The notes: generated by a model from the sequence alone, not told the origin. 64,000 bases of DNA from Oegoconia quadripuncta (GCA_949316235.1 OX438755.1:16447151-16511150), one strand, 5' to 3'. Counted from the first letter of the stretch, positions 32,851 through 44,072 are shown. Numbers and translations are program-made.

Positions 32851-34035
32851 TATAATGCACTAAGTATTTACGGATGGTATTTCTTAGTGATGATAGATTA
32901 TGATCGTTATGCTGGCATAATCCTGTCATTAAAATACACATATATTGCACGTGTTATGCCAAAACGTTATTAATAGCAGATCGTAGAAAATAAAGTGTTT
33001 AATTAAACCATAGAGGTATAAATATTAGTAGACCGCACATAAGGATTAAACAGCGTAGCCTGTTTCCATACAAAAGTATTAGCAACGATTACGCTTTAAG
33101 AAATATCTAGAAATGGGTTCTAATTGTTTAGCTATCAGTTTACGAATTCTTAAATGCCTTTACTATTGCGTCGTAATTATTTTGTTTGGAAACAAGCAAT
33201 TTGTTTGAAAAGTCTCGTAGTTGGCATAATCCGCATCGATTTTAGCACAAGCATCGGTTTGCTACTATGTATAAATCCGTTAATAATCTATTAATTTTTC
33301 TGCTGAACAAAGCTCCTTGATGCCAATGGAATTTAAAATTACATGTTATTTGGACTTTTCAGCAATCATTCCACAATGTGCAAATAAGGTGTTTACTAAA
33401 ATATGCTCGTGGATCATCATGGACCCTATTGGGCACAGCCCGTTTGAAGAGACAACAAAAATCAGCATTCGATTTATTGTATTTTCTTCGAAGTTATATA
33501 GGATATTCAAAAGGACTTTAAAATAGATTAAATGACTTTCACAGACTAAAAGATTCAGCTTTAAAAGGAACACTAAAACGGAGTTGGCGTGACTTTTACG
33601 AAAAGTGACACCAAGTAAACCAGTCTATAAATAAATATTTAAATCTTTTAAATTATACAGATACTCTTTTCTGGACAAATTAAAAGAATATTATTCCCTT
33701 TTCTTGGGTTTTTGTTGGTTGTTAATTTATTTCGTTATTACTAAGACTGACGGCGCGGCGCCTACACTTCGCCGGCCATTTCGACGAATTCGAATATTAA
33801 ATAGGGATGGGTCTTCGTTGCGCAGTCCGAGAAAATGCCGACTTTCGATATGTTAGAATTGAGTTTAAAATAATGAAAGTAATTATAATACTTTCACCGT
33901 TATCAAGTTATTGAAGTTATTAGTTTATATTCTATTTATTTTACTATTAAGTAATACTAAAATCGCTCTCTGCTTTATCAGCTAAGATGACGTATCTATT
34001 CTTCATAAAAACCTTGACAGAATCTTCAAATTGAA
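32851..34035. other. Spacer; one short GC-rich island
   Basis: Mostly AT-rich. 33747-33795 (CTGACGGCGCGGCGCCTACA, TTCGCCGGCCATTTCGACG) is a GC-rich patch with no frame. Opposed 69- and 75-codon frames at 33317-33573 show no features. Confidence 0.4.
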
Positions 34036-34420
34036 ACTACAAATTAAAAATTTAGAAAACTCCCGACAGATTATGATATCATGCAAATATACCAACCAAC
34101 TACCTATATTAAAAGCTAAATATCTTAACCAATTTTCATCAAACATGGCAAATCGGTTAAGCCGTTAAGATATTTAGCCTTTAACTCAGTTTTTTGGTGT
34201 ATTTCAATGATATCATAATCTTCCCATACAATACAATACAAATGCACTTTATTACACAACAGATAAAGTCTTGAGGATTTTCTAAATTATTTTTTTTTTT
34301 TTAAGAAGATGTTTCCTATTAATTAAGATAATCCTAGCGATGTTTGATGGAAATCGGTTAGTCTAGTCTACCTAAACGATATAATCGTGTAGAGGGCACT
34401 CTAAATTTTTGAAACCGAAC
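34036..34420. repeat. Dispersed repeat R3 fragments in opposite orientations
   Basis: 34040-34150 carries the forward block (TATGATATCATGCAAATATACC, AAAAGCTAAATATCTTAACC, CATCAAACATGG) and 34150-34215 its inverse (AATCGGTTAAGCCGTTAAGA, TATTTCAATGATATCATAATC), making an inverted pair. A LINE-4 tail (TACAATACAAATGCACTTTA at 34232) is inserted between R3 pieces. Confidence 0.6.
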
Positions 34421-34973
34421 ATTCGGCCGACTGCTAATGTCGACGCATCTCTAATTTTAAGCTCTCGCTTATAAAAATAGAGTTAATATAGTCATGAGAC
34501 TCGTGATTATATGGTAACAGTTGAAAGGAAATAAGCACAACTAGGCGCCTATTAACAAAAAATTAAAATTAAAACATGAATTATGCAAAATGATTGCAAT
34601 AACCAGTGTGATTGCACAACTAATGTTTGTCCCCAATCTTAATGGCCATAGAGATCTAGTACATCTATTTTGGTTTCTCTTACACAGTCTGTGAAATTCG
34701 AAGAAAAATATTCCGAGTACTTTATTTAATACGATAGCAAATAACTCGATGCTTTGTGGAGTGACGTCAACCCAGTGAGCTTTTGTTTTAGTACAACACT
34801 GATATACGATATTAAATGACCTGTTATCGGTTATAACTGTATTAAAAACTTATTAAATGAAGTAAGAGGAAGTATTACAGAGAAAAATGTGTGCTGGTAA
34901 CGTTTATATCGAGGTTTATCTAAGAAGTGCTGTGGGTTTCGGCACTCTTATAGAATATAACTAACCCGCGGGT
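34421..34973. other. Spacer, nothing recognised
   Basis: No frame or shared repeat. Confidence 0.45.
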
Positions 34974-35314
34974 GTTTTTTTTTTTGGTGCATAAAAAAGC
35001 ACTTGACCTCAATCGCACCGACGTTAAGTGAAGATGACGCCGAAGGTGGAAGCGTACTGATCCGGAAACCCTATCTTATTTTGGGGACTGGCTATCTTAT
35101 CTCTAACAACCGGAACACAACAATGCTATTGAAAATGAAAATGAAAATGATTTATTGAAAATGATTTATCGCATAACAATAATTCACGACAGTAATTAGT
35201 TGTCGAGGACTATTAAGTAAATAAATACTTGTACCAGGAGTCCCCGCTCTTCGTTACAAGTTCAAGTTACAGCAACATAGGAACTTACAACACAATTTTT
35301 ACAATTAAAATATA

Positions 35315-35351
<37 letters not shown>

Positions 35352-35479
35352 CGTGTGTGCGTGCGTGCGTGCGTGCGTGCGTGTGTGTGTTATTAACATT
35401 GCTGTTTGGCGGCAGACTTTAGATAAGATGGTGGTAGCTAGCCAGGCGGACATTTAAAATGCACTATCGCCAACCAAAG
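34974..35479 (-). mobile_element. SINE-A split by a LINE-tail insertion
   Basis: The 3' part runs from 34974 to CAATGCTATT at 35131. The element resumes at 35390 with TATTAACATTGCTGTTTGGC and ends near 35479 without the tRNA-like head. The 260-bp interruption is described separately. Confidence 0.88.
35132..35389 (-). mobile_element. LINE 3' end inserted into SINE-A, with (GT)n/(GTGC)n
   Basis: On the minus strand the insert reads from ACAC repeats through GAGCGGGGACTCCTGGTACA and AATAAATCATTTTCATTTTC, a tandem (CATTTT)n tail. TATT occurs on both sides of the insert and once in uninterrupted SINE-A, so it is a short target duplication. The microsatellite occupies about 35318-35391. Confidence 0.8.
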
Positions 35480-35640
35480 TTCGTCGTAAAAGACGACTGA
35501 CTTTACATCAAAAATTAGATTAATATGTATTGAACAAATCTTTAGTTAGTCGCTCAGGAAACCTATGGGGGAGGCCTATGTTCAGCATTGGACATCCAGT
35601 GGCTGATATGATGATGAAACAAATCTTTGCCGTAGTAGGT
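35480..35640 (+). mobile_element. LINE 3' tip (GGCTGATATGATGATG type)
   Basis: CGTCGTAAAAGACGACTGACTT, GGGGGAGGCCTATGTTCAGC and AGTGGCTGATATGATGATGA match the plus-strand tips at 11725 and 54420 and the inverted ones at 20340 and 56930. Confidence 0.6.
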
Positions 35641-35904
35641 TTCAACTTTTATTGAAACCTTTTGTCAGATTTGCAATTTTTTCGGCATTTATTTCTCCGG
35701 CTAATTTGCTTTATCCACATTTATTTGTTTTCTCTATATTAATATGTTTTCTCCATATTAAAACTTTCACTTAGGCAATTTGGGATAAAATCTATGTCTA
35801 AAATGTAATGAAACTTTTCCTATTAATACTGAATTTTTCAGGAAGTGGTCATGATGCGTAATCGCAATATCCACCTGGGTGGCCACTTCCTACACCCAGA
35901 TGAG

Positions 35905-36115
35905 ACAAAACGCCTAAAAAAATTTTGTTAAAAGCTAACTATTCTCGAAACCAATTAACTGATTTTTATTAAACATGACAAGAACCTTTCCCCTCGGTTA
36001 GTCTTAAAAAACCGCACTCAAATCGTAACTTACACAAATCGTGATCTTTACACACATACACAAAACTCCGTCAAACATATCACACTGGTCGTTTTTCGTC
36101 GGAGGTTAAAGAGGT
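35905..36115 (-). repeat. Dispersed repeat R3
   Basis: TGTTAAAAGCTAACTATTCT, ACCTTTCCCCTCGGTTAGTC, CCGCACTCAAATCGTAAC and GGTCGTTTTTCGTCGGAGGTT. Confidence 0.6.
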
Positions 36116-36415
36116 AACAAACAGACTTTCGTATCTTTACAGATTGTAAATATACGAAACATTCAATACAGACTTAATTTCGCATGAAACACCTGATTTT
36201 TTTTCCCAATAAAGTTAGTCCCATAGTAAAAGGTTGACGGTCTGAGCAACCATACAAAATTGTGAAGGTGATTAAATCCTATATCAGAGTGGCTTTTAAT
36301 ACGCTATCTGGTTTCCTTAGTTTACCCAATTTGGGCCTAATTTATTAGTGTGCAAAGTGTATATTTAATGTTTATTTATTCATTAGTCTAGGAGCCAAGG
36401 TCATTAGGATAGAAT

Positions 36416-36880
36416 TTCATGTAAGGGCCCGCCTCCTTTGAGTAGCCGTCGCGCCGGCGGCGTCATGTCGAGCACCTACATCGATTCTACTCTAGCTTCA
36501 AGGAGTAATAGTAGGAGTAGTGTGGAGGCGGGCTTGTACAAGCTTATATTGACCTCTTCAGGAGGACGGCTGGGTGGGTGAGCCTCTCATCTATTTATGT
36601 CACATAACAAGCATCTTTATGTATTTATTTAATTTACATAGCACATTTTTATTCCTTTGACAGGATGTCTTTATGCAACTAGCGACAGTAACTCGTCTGC
36701 TCTGGGTGCGACAGTAAACCAGCGCTGAGCTCTTACAAGCCCAGCATATAGCTGAGTCGTTTCCCTTTCGCTGCTGCGACACTTATCTGAGTGTTCTGTT
36801 ATTTTATTTGCCTAACAATTGTTGTATATGTGTCGAAGTGGCGAATAAACAGTTTCTTTCTTTCTTTCTTTCATCTAATT
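36416..36880 (+). mobile_element. Probable LINE 3' region with (TTTC)n tail
   Basis: An unusually GC-rich start (36425-36580) with a short open frame ending RSSVEAGLYKLILTSSGGRL then a stop at 36577. The arms GCCCGCCTCC (36428) and GGAGGCGGGC (36523) are inverted repeats. The segment ends with GTGGCGAATAAACAGTTTCT and TTTC repeats (36852-36873). The tail form suggests a LINE; the frame was not matched to a family. Confidence 0.45.
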
Positions 36881-38205
36881 CGGTAGCCAAGCTTTAATAG
36901 TTACAGGTGAGATTATAGATTTTAGAAGGGTTCATTCTTAGTTAAATAATAATCAACTATTAAACTGATAAAAGTTGATAAAACAACCGTAATCGTTCAG
37001 TAAGGTTGCGTTATTTATTTCCGGTGTGTTACTTGAAGACGAAGAGATGATTATTAAAGTATTCAGGTAGTGAAAGTATTAATGAAGTATTTTTTCGAAA
37101 AAGTGTTTCAAAACTTAACACAAAACATTACTTTACCTATACATTCTTGGAGTCATACTGTAAATAAAATATATTTGCTTTATAAGCTTTTGTTGTGACA
37201 TAACGACACACACACTAGCTATAAATTCTAATTTATTCCATTTTAACACTTATTGTTTTCGAAAGACAACACACAAAACGACGCGCACGGCAGTGAGCAG
37301 GCCAAGTTCTGGAAAACAATTGGCAAGTTTTGTAATAAGAGTGCATATATGCTAACTTAATTTTGACTGGTGAGTTAAAAGTTGCCAAGTTTAAACTTAA
37401 TTGAAGTACAATACAATACAATATACATTTTACAAAGCATAATACTGAAAAGAAGTAGTAATATTCAAAGCTTCAAAATTTTAAAATCAACTGCGACATA
37501 CCAATTTATCGACTTATGTTAAACAGTGTAGGTCTCATTGAAGTAATTTATTCGAAACTCTTGTTACAAGACTTGCAGTGAGATAATGTACTTTGGTTTT
37601 GTTAAACACGGAAAAAATAATATATAAACTTGGCATTAGATCTAGATTTCAACTTTTTTGTAGGTCTAAAAACTGAATGAGAAGTTGGCCTCTTTTTTTC
37701 AAGAATTTTTTTGGTGGGATAGAAATAAACACTAACAAAGATGAAATACTCTTAGTATCTTTTTTTTTAAATTATCCTTGATTTTTTTTGTGTATTTTTT
37801 TATTTATCCAATAACCCCTCTTAAAATTAAAATTGTATTTCACTTTTTTACCTATACATCTGTATTTGAGTCACTATTGCTATACAACAATATACATCAA
37901 GTAGCTTCTGAGATCAAGCTGTGACAGGCGGACAGACAGACGGACGGACACCGAGATGATTCCATAAGTGTAGAATACATAACCCCGTCTTTGTAGAAGT
38001 TGTTTAAAGAGTGTAATCGATCTAATGTTTTGAAATGTCTGCCGATAATTATGAATATGGATATTGTCATAGGCAGATGGTAAAGTAGCCATTCAATTGA
38101 ATACCTAGGCGGATCTTTATGTATGGCGGACATTTCCAGCATTTTAGGAATAGTCTAGTAAAAATGCGTAATTTTTGTGGTGTTACTTCGTATAATCTAA
38201 ATTAT
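36881..38205. other. AT-rich spacer
   Basis: GACAGGCGGACAGACAGACGG at 37923 recalls the GTTCCGTA/GTCTGTCTGTC repeat (R1-related). Nothing else recognised. Confidence 0.4.
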
Positions 38206-38320
38206 TATTATTATTATTAAGAGCACATAGTGTCCCACTGCTGGGCAAAGGCATCCCTCATCTGTTTCCAGTCGATTTTGTTCTTGGCGAGCACAAACCA
38301 TCTCTTATTAAAACTGTCAA
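38206..38320 (-). mobile_element. LINE 3' fragment (CCCACTGCTGGGCAAAGGC type)
   Basis: ATTATTATTATTATTAAGAG then GTCCCACTGCTGGGCAAAGGC and CCAGTCGATTTTGTTCTTGGC, a frequent insect LINE 3' end in inverted orientation, with (ATT)n as tail. Confidence 0.55.
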
Positions 38321-38699
38321 CCTCGTCTCTGTCTTTTTCTCTAATCTAAATAGTTACTGATTTTTTTAGAAGGATAAAGTACCAATCATTAAAAATGTTT
38401 ACCAACCATTCTGAAGCTTGCTTTAGGTATAGTCTACGAATTTAGTAATAAAACCTACGATATTAAATTAAAGTTACCACTGTGAACTTCATTGCCTTGT
38501 AGAATTTGCTAAGATGTAATAAAACGATTTTCTAAAAAAATAATAAATTAATCAAAATGCTACTTTATATGTTCTAAAACTAGTTTATGGAGACGTGATA
38601 TTTATCCCACGGTGAAATTTTTGATAATTGAAGAAGTTATTGATCGATTTTTTTTTGAAAATAGTTACAGGAGTTCGAAGTATATTCTCCGACGCAATG

Positions 38700-38816
38700 A
38701 AATAGCCGCTAACCGCTTATAGGGTTGGCTGGAATAGATTTCTCTAAGAGATAAGCTCACCTTTGTATCTTTGTGTCTGACAAATGTACCTTTTGTTTAT
38801 TTGCAATAAAGAATGG
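38700..38816 (+). mobile_element. LINE-4-type 3' UTR
   Basis: GGTTGGCTGGAATAGATTTC, TCTAAGAGATAAGCTCACC and TTTGCAATAAAGAATGGAA follow the order GGTTGCCTGGAAGAGATCGC...GATAAGG...CAATAAAG seen at 39345 and 44296. Confidence 0.6.
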
Positions 38817-38932
38817 AATATGAAATTCACAGTGGTAATTTTAATTAAAATTATTTTAATTAAAATTAATTAAAATTATTTTTTTTAATTTTATCTAAAT
38901 TAGATTAAAATTACCACTGTGAATTTCATATT
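38817..38932. mobile_element. Foldback element with perfect 29-bp terminal inverted repeats
   Basis: 38817-38845 and 38904-38932 are exact reverse complements, containing GAAATTCACAGTGGTAATTT, around a 58-bp spacer made almost only of AATTAAAATTATTTT. A diverged single arm (TTACCACTGTGAACTTCAT) lies at 38474-38492. Confidence 0.9.
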
Positions 38933-38964
38933 CAGATAGTCTGTTTTAATTCTAAATACCTATT

Positions 38965-39006
38965 ATTTTTTTATTCACAACGGGTTGTTACTTGACCTCA
39001 ATCACT
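38965..39006 (-). mobile_element. SINE-A, 3' tip
   Basis: TTTTTTTATTCACAACGGGTT and TACTTGACCTCAATCAC only. Confidence 0.65.
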
Positions 39007-39344
39007 ACTATATCTAAAGCAAGCTACCGATTTATTAGAAAACATTTTTATTCTATCACTGACAGGAACTCTATCCTTGTGCAAAAAAACATGGCCTTTA
39101 AGATTATGGGAAATTAAAAGTGTATCCTTACTTGCCTCTAGTTTCTAAACAGTGTAGAAATCTTTACTCTGTATGTCTTTAGTATCCAAAGCAAACATAA
39201 CTTAACCCTTTCACAAACAGACACAATAGATGTTTTATTGTTATAACATCTATAGGCGTTCAGTGTCCGTGCAAGGGTTAACCTGACAAATCCGATCTGA
39301 GCAGCACAGTAAAACCTATTTCAAATGTACTGTCCGTGTCCTTA

Positions 39345-39482
39345 TACCCAAAGGTTGCCTGGAAGAGATCGCTTTTAGTGATAAGGTCGCCAAATTGTAC
39401 ATTCTATTCTTACCACTTTTCTGAAACTGTATTTTCTTATTTGTTGTGCAATAAAGTGTATTTGTATTGTATTGTATTGTAA
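39345..39482 (+). mobile_element. LINE-4-type 3' UTR with (TATTG)n tail
   Basis: AAAGGTTGCCTGGAAGAGATC, GCTTTTAGTGATAAGGTCGCC, GTGCAATAAAGTGTATTTG then TATTG units to 39482. Confidence 0.75.
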
Positions 39483-40199
39483 AAACTGTATTGGCCGCCA
39501 TACATCACTCCCCCTAGGCTTTCAATAGAATGTCTAAATTTACCTATCTGCCTATGACATAATATATGCGAGTATTAAAAATTTGTTAGCAAGCACTTAC
39601 TTTCGTGCACGTCAATCATACCAGCCTCCTGTAACCTTGGCATTTAGCATTATTAATTTTTACACACGACTTTCACTGGGTTAGATAAGTCACCTGTGTC
39701 GTCTTCATGGTTGTAATAAATGTAAATTTTGTACTGTGTGGATTCGCTTAGTAAAGAGAATAGAATTAACCCTTCCCTTCACTTGAGTGTCATAAAAGGC
39801 GACTAAGGGACTTTACACCAAAAACATCTACAGGGTGATTTTGAATTCGTGTAATTTCCATTAACCACTTGATCACTAACTACTTTTCTCTAGGAACTAA
39901 GTCTTTCCGATTACCCATACAAAGTAAACCATTTTGAAACCACCTTTAGTATGAAAGTCCAACAGATATTGGGCTAATTTCGACTAGGGTTTTATTTTTA
40001 AATCATTTTGTTCTTAGTGGTTCTTAGTTCTTAGTGGAAAGTTGTTCGTATTCAGGAGTGGAGTCACCAAGTAAACGGGAATTACACGAATTAAATTTCA
40101 CCATGTAGAGATTTGCACGATGGACCTTGCCCCCTGTCAAGGTGTGTATTTCGGTATATTTCGAAGGATATCTTGTACAAAACGTTACAACCTCAGCCG
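39483..40199. other. Spacer, nothing recognised
   Basis: Short motif AAAAGGCGACTAAGGGACT shared with 24767. A TTCTTAGTGG duplication at 40012-40035. No gene. Confidence 0.4.
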
Positions 40200-40580
40200 T
40201 AGAATGCTCCCTGGATCGATAATTGCCAACTGAACTGACAAGACCTTATCATGGCTTTCAGATTTCGCTCCGGACACATCCCACTTTACAAGTTTACATT
40301 CATGATGCGGAAAGTACCTTCACCAAATTGTACAGAATGTGGGCTTATAGAAGAAATTTTCTATTATCTTGATGGAGTATGTCCAGAATGAACCATGTAG
40401 AAGGCAAATTAATATTACCTATGGTCACATACTTCAATCTTCGCTTCGAAACAGAAATCGCTTAATAGCTATAAGACCAATTATTATTATTTTGCATTAT
40501 ATTTATTAAGTGTATTGTAGAGCTTTTGTGCAATAAAGTGTACTTGGCTGATTGATTGATTGATTGATTGATTGAATATT
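40200..40580 (+). pseudogene. LINE-4 fragment: RNase H C-terminus plus 3' end
   Basis: The plus-strand frame from 40252 reads AFRFRSGHIPLYKFTFMMRK then VPSPNCTECGLIEE and FYYLDGVCPE. This is the LRSGHxPLxxFxxxxxKxxSPNCxxCGxxEDVxHLLxxC motif at the end of LINE ORF2 proteins with an RNase H domain. Downstream come TTGTGCAATAAAGTGTACTTGG and (TGAT)n to 40575. It links the AATAAAGTGTA tail type to a coding family. Confidence 0.75.
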
Positions 40581-40734
40581 GTATTGGCATTCCCTATATC
40601 AGAAATGGCCAAAGCATTAGTAAGAATCGGTGTAAAAATCCATTGCGTCATTTCGGAGCAAAATCTATAGACTATCGACACTATCGATGAATACAATGTC
40701 ATATGTGCATTTCTATATATTTTGAACTGATTTT

Positions 40735-41053
40735 AACCGCCTCCGTGGCTCAATATAAACAACATAAATGTTTACGAATTGGAGTTCGCGGATTCGATCC
40801 CCAACGGGGTACTTGTTTATTACACTGTTTGGTTGATGGTAGGGTATTTTAAATGTCCGCCTAGCTAGCTACCACCATCTTATCTAAGTCTGCCGCTAAC
40901 CAGAAATGTTAATAGCTGTGTTGTGTTCCGGTAGAGATAGCTAGCTGCTCCCCTAAATAAAATGAGGTTTCTGGGTCGTTCCCTTCCACCTTCAGCATCA
41001 TCTTCTCTTAGGTCAATGATTGAGGTCAAGTGCTAATCCGTTGTACATTAAAT
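40735..41053 (+). mobile_element. SINE-A, full length, diverged
   Basis: Head AACCGCCTCCGTGGCTCAAT, B box region GATTCGATCCCC (one change from GGTTCGATCCCC), body and diverged tail CCGTTGTACATTAAAT. Confidence 0.88.
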
Positions 41054-41283
41054 TAAATTGAACCTTGGATATTGATTCATGCATTTAACTATTAATATTT
41101 GGACCGCCCAACCGCTTATGATATCATTGATCCATCTGTTTAGGACAAGGATTATGAATATGGGTGTTATTTAAAAAAAAAAAAAAAATTCAGAGTGTCA
41201 AAAACTTACTCTTTTCTATATATTTTTTATGGTATTTACTATTTTTATTTATAGAACTGAAAAATGTACATGGAACCTAATAA

Positions 41284-41515
41284 TTTCGGGTTCGAATCCC
41301 GCTATTGACATAATATGTTTGTATGATGAATACAGACATGTGTTCCCGAGTTATGGATGTTTTTCATTTATATATGTATTTATTTACAAAAAAAAATGTA
41401 TTTGTGTAGTTTATCAAACCATCTGGAATCCATAATACTAGCCTCGTTGCTCAGTGTGGAACTAGATGGCGCTGTGTGCATGTGCAAATATATTTATTTA
41501 CTTATTTAATTACAT
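41284..41515 (+). mobile_element. SINE-B, 5'-truncated inside the tRNA-like head
   Basis: GGGTTCGAATCCCGCTATTG, ATGATGAATACAGACATGTG, CCCGAGTTATGGATGTTTTT, GGAACTAGATGGCGCTGTG and a TATTTATTTA tail. Confidence 0.85.
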
Positions 41516-43055
41516 AAATAAAATAAAAGTATAATAAATAATCTATATACTCCTACTAATTTTACGAAATAAGAGCAGTTAGAAATATATTTTTCAAGTT
41601 AGATAGGTAGTCATTCAAAACTACCTATCTAAAGAACCTGTGTCACCTCAGCTTTTCTATTACCTATGGTAATATAAGATACCTATGGTTATGAAAGTAA
41701 AATATGTCGGACAATAATCATAAACAACAAGCCCCGCAAAATGAAAATCACGTTGTGTTGTTTGCTCAAGAATTTCCAAACAGGAAAAATCGTTCAGAAT
41801 TTTTTTGCGTACAATAAAAGAGTCACAAATAGCTAAAATTTTTGAGGAAGTCATTGATTGAAACGTGAAAGTTCGCCAGAATATTTACCTCCGTTTTATA
41901 TTATCTAACGCTTCCATATTTGTGGATCGAAAGTATTTGCCTGACGAAAGTACTGTCTGACTGCCAACATTAACTCCGGTAGCGTACTTAGTACCTATTT
42001 AAAAAAATTTAAAGTACAAACAAAGCACTATACTGGTTAACTCTCTTTTTATAGAAGGGGTTTTTATTTGACACATATAGGTAAGTTTGTAACAGATTAG
42101 CCTAATACAGACCTCTGTATTATATATAGGTAATTAAATACATACGTTAACTGAATACATTTTTGAAAATGTAGCCCAAAGTCATGTCTCTAGCGTTTTT
42201 TTTTTCGTTTTCGAGATATGAATTCCTTTCTGACCGACACCGGGCGAAAAACGAACGCATTTACCAAATTTCTTCGATTTTGAAAAAAGTTTTTGAGTTT
42301 TTTTTTTAATATATTTTTGCATTTTGCATGTTTTGATATCCGAATCAACCATGTAGTCGCGAACCCAGGACACCAGGGCGATGTCACACTCTCGCTGAAA
42401 ATCGTGCCTTACAGCAATAAAAGCTAAAATTGACACTTGAAAATAGTAAGTTTTTGAACCTGCCAGGTGTTCGGAATTTATAGTCTTATTGATCTTTTTT
42501 TATGTATTCAATAGGAATAGTTTATTATACTAATAAAAAAAAATCATAATCGAGCCGCTAGTACCAAGCATTTTTATCACTCGAGTAAACGGATATTTTC
42601 CGTACAACTATACTTAAGTTTAGTTTACTTACGTCGAGAGAGAGTTATGTGAACCCAGTAGCGAAGTCTCATAAAGTTAAGTGTCCTATCAACTACTATC
42701 AACATTAAATTTCGAGGAGCAATCGTGAACTTTGTTGCCGTGTTGTAAGTTCGTCAAGCTTAAAACGAATCATCAACTTTTGATGGTCTGCGCAAGTCGG
42801 TGGACGATAGGGTTCAGTAAACACGTTCGAGCCTTCTCAACATTTTTAATACTTACTGCCTGCCACTAGGTATACTGTCGCTAAGTAATAAAAACAATTT
42901 TATGTACGTATTATGTAAATAACAAGTTTGACAAATCTATGTTTTCACGGAACGACCATCATTATGTTCAGATACTTCAGCCAAACCCTTGACATTCAGT
43001 GTCTAATCTTACTACTAAATAACTTACTAAAAATAAAATTTGTTTAATACCTGCG
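41516..43055. other. Spacer with one perfect hairpin
   Basis: 41599-41632 holds a 13-bp perfect stem (TTAGATAGGTAGT / ACTACCTATCTAA) with an 8-nt loop. The 64-84-codon minus-strand frames at 41660-42436 show no motif; the lysine-rich run reflects poly-T DNA. Confidence 0.45.
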
Positions 43056-43059
43056 GAGG

Positions 43060-43310
43060 ATTATGTAAATCCATCTTTTCTTGTTTCTATTTTGAAGATA
43101 AATTCTCTTCTTCTCGCGGGTATTATAAAAGGACGAACTCGTCTTTTCCCATGGGCATTGTAAACGGATGGATTCGAGTATTTCTGTTTGTATTGTAAAA
43201 GAATAAACCGTTTCTCGTTGGTATAATGAAAGAGCAAACCCATCTCTCCCATTGTTATTACAAAAGCACAAAGGCTCCAAGTGCTCGGGCCTATGAAAGA
43301 ATAAAGAATG
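43060..43310. repeat. Degenerate minisatellite, ~34-bp unit, about 7 units
   Basis: Units start at about 43060, 43089, 43122, 43157, 43192, 43223 and 43257, with a partial eighth at 43293. Lengths run 29-36 bp. Approximate consensus: ATTRTAAAAGRAYRAA followed by YYCRTCTCTCCCATKGGT. The overlapping minus-strand frames of 63 and 78 codons are products of the repeat. Confidence 0.7.
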
Positions 43311-43393
43311 TGTACAAATACATATTAATAGGACTAGTCTAGTCTCTTCCGGTGGATGGCGTGAAAACGATCGTTAGTACTATTTATATAAGA

Positions 43394-43874
43394 TCTAACA
43401 AAATTAACCCGACAAACTTTGGCAATTGACAATAAAATAATATATTCATTAGAAAAAGTAGTCAAAAATTTTGTTTCCGAGTAAAAAAAATTCAATGTAA
43501 ATGCAAATGAAAATACAAATTAACAGACTTACTTCATTTCGATTGTACCTTATTTTATCAATGAGAAAAAACAGGCAACGTTCATATGGAAGACGCCAAA
43601 GGCGGTGGCGGGGCACAGGGCGCAACCAATCACAGCAAGTCGCGGCGGCGCCGGGGCAAGCGCCGGCGGCGAGCGGCGAGTTGTAGCCTTTCGGCGTCTT
43701 CAAAGATACCGCGGCACGTGTTTGTGTGTTGTGGCAAAGGGTCCAACTCACAAAATTTACATTTCTAAATTTTATATTTTGAATAAAATCTGTTAACTTT
43801 AAAGTTTTACTTTTTCGTAATAGGTACATCCTATTCTTACACTCTGCAACGTTTGTCGGGTTAATTTTGTTAGA
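43394..43874. mobile_element. MITE family M2 with GC-rich core
   Basis: Perfect 24-bp terminal inverted repeats at 43394-43417 (TCTAACAAAATTAACCCGAC + AAAC) and 43851-43874. Total 481 bp. The interior is AT-rich except for a strongly GC-rich core at 43590-43710 (GGCGGTGGCGGGGCACAGGG, GTCGCGGCGGCGCCGGGGC, CCTTTCGGCGTCTT). The 157-codon minus-strand frame and three plus-strand frames cross this core and are most likely non-coding. The target duplication is unclear. Confidence 0.8.
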
Positions 43875-44072
43875 CCCTATATTATAATCAGATCTATAAT
43901 CAGTGATGGACATCATTGTCACTCGTGGAGAGCTTCCAAAGCATCTGTATTCAAGACAAATCCTCCAAAAAGGAGAGTCAAGTACAACAGTGGACTGCTA
44001 TGAACTGGTCATGCGTGTATATGGGACTACTTAAGCGACTTTTATTGCGCACTCTCAAGTGACTCTCATTAT

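Noticed and set aside
35318..35391. Poly-(His/Thr) frame over the GT tract
   Set aside because: Microsatellite translation artefact.
43449..43922. 157-codon minus-strand frame and three plus-strand frames near 43.5-43.9 kb
   Set aside because: They cross the terminal repeat and GC-rich core of MITE M2. No conserved domain, and open frames occur on both strands because of base composition.
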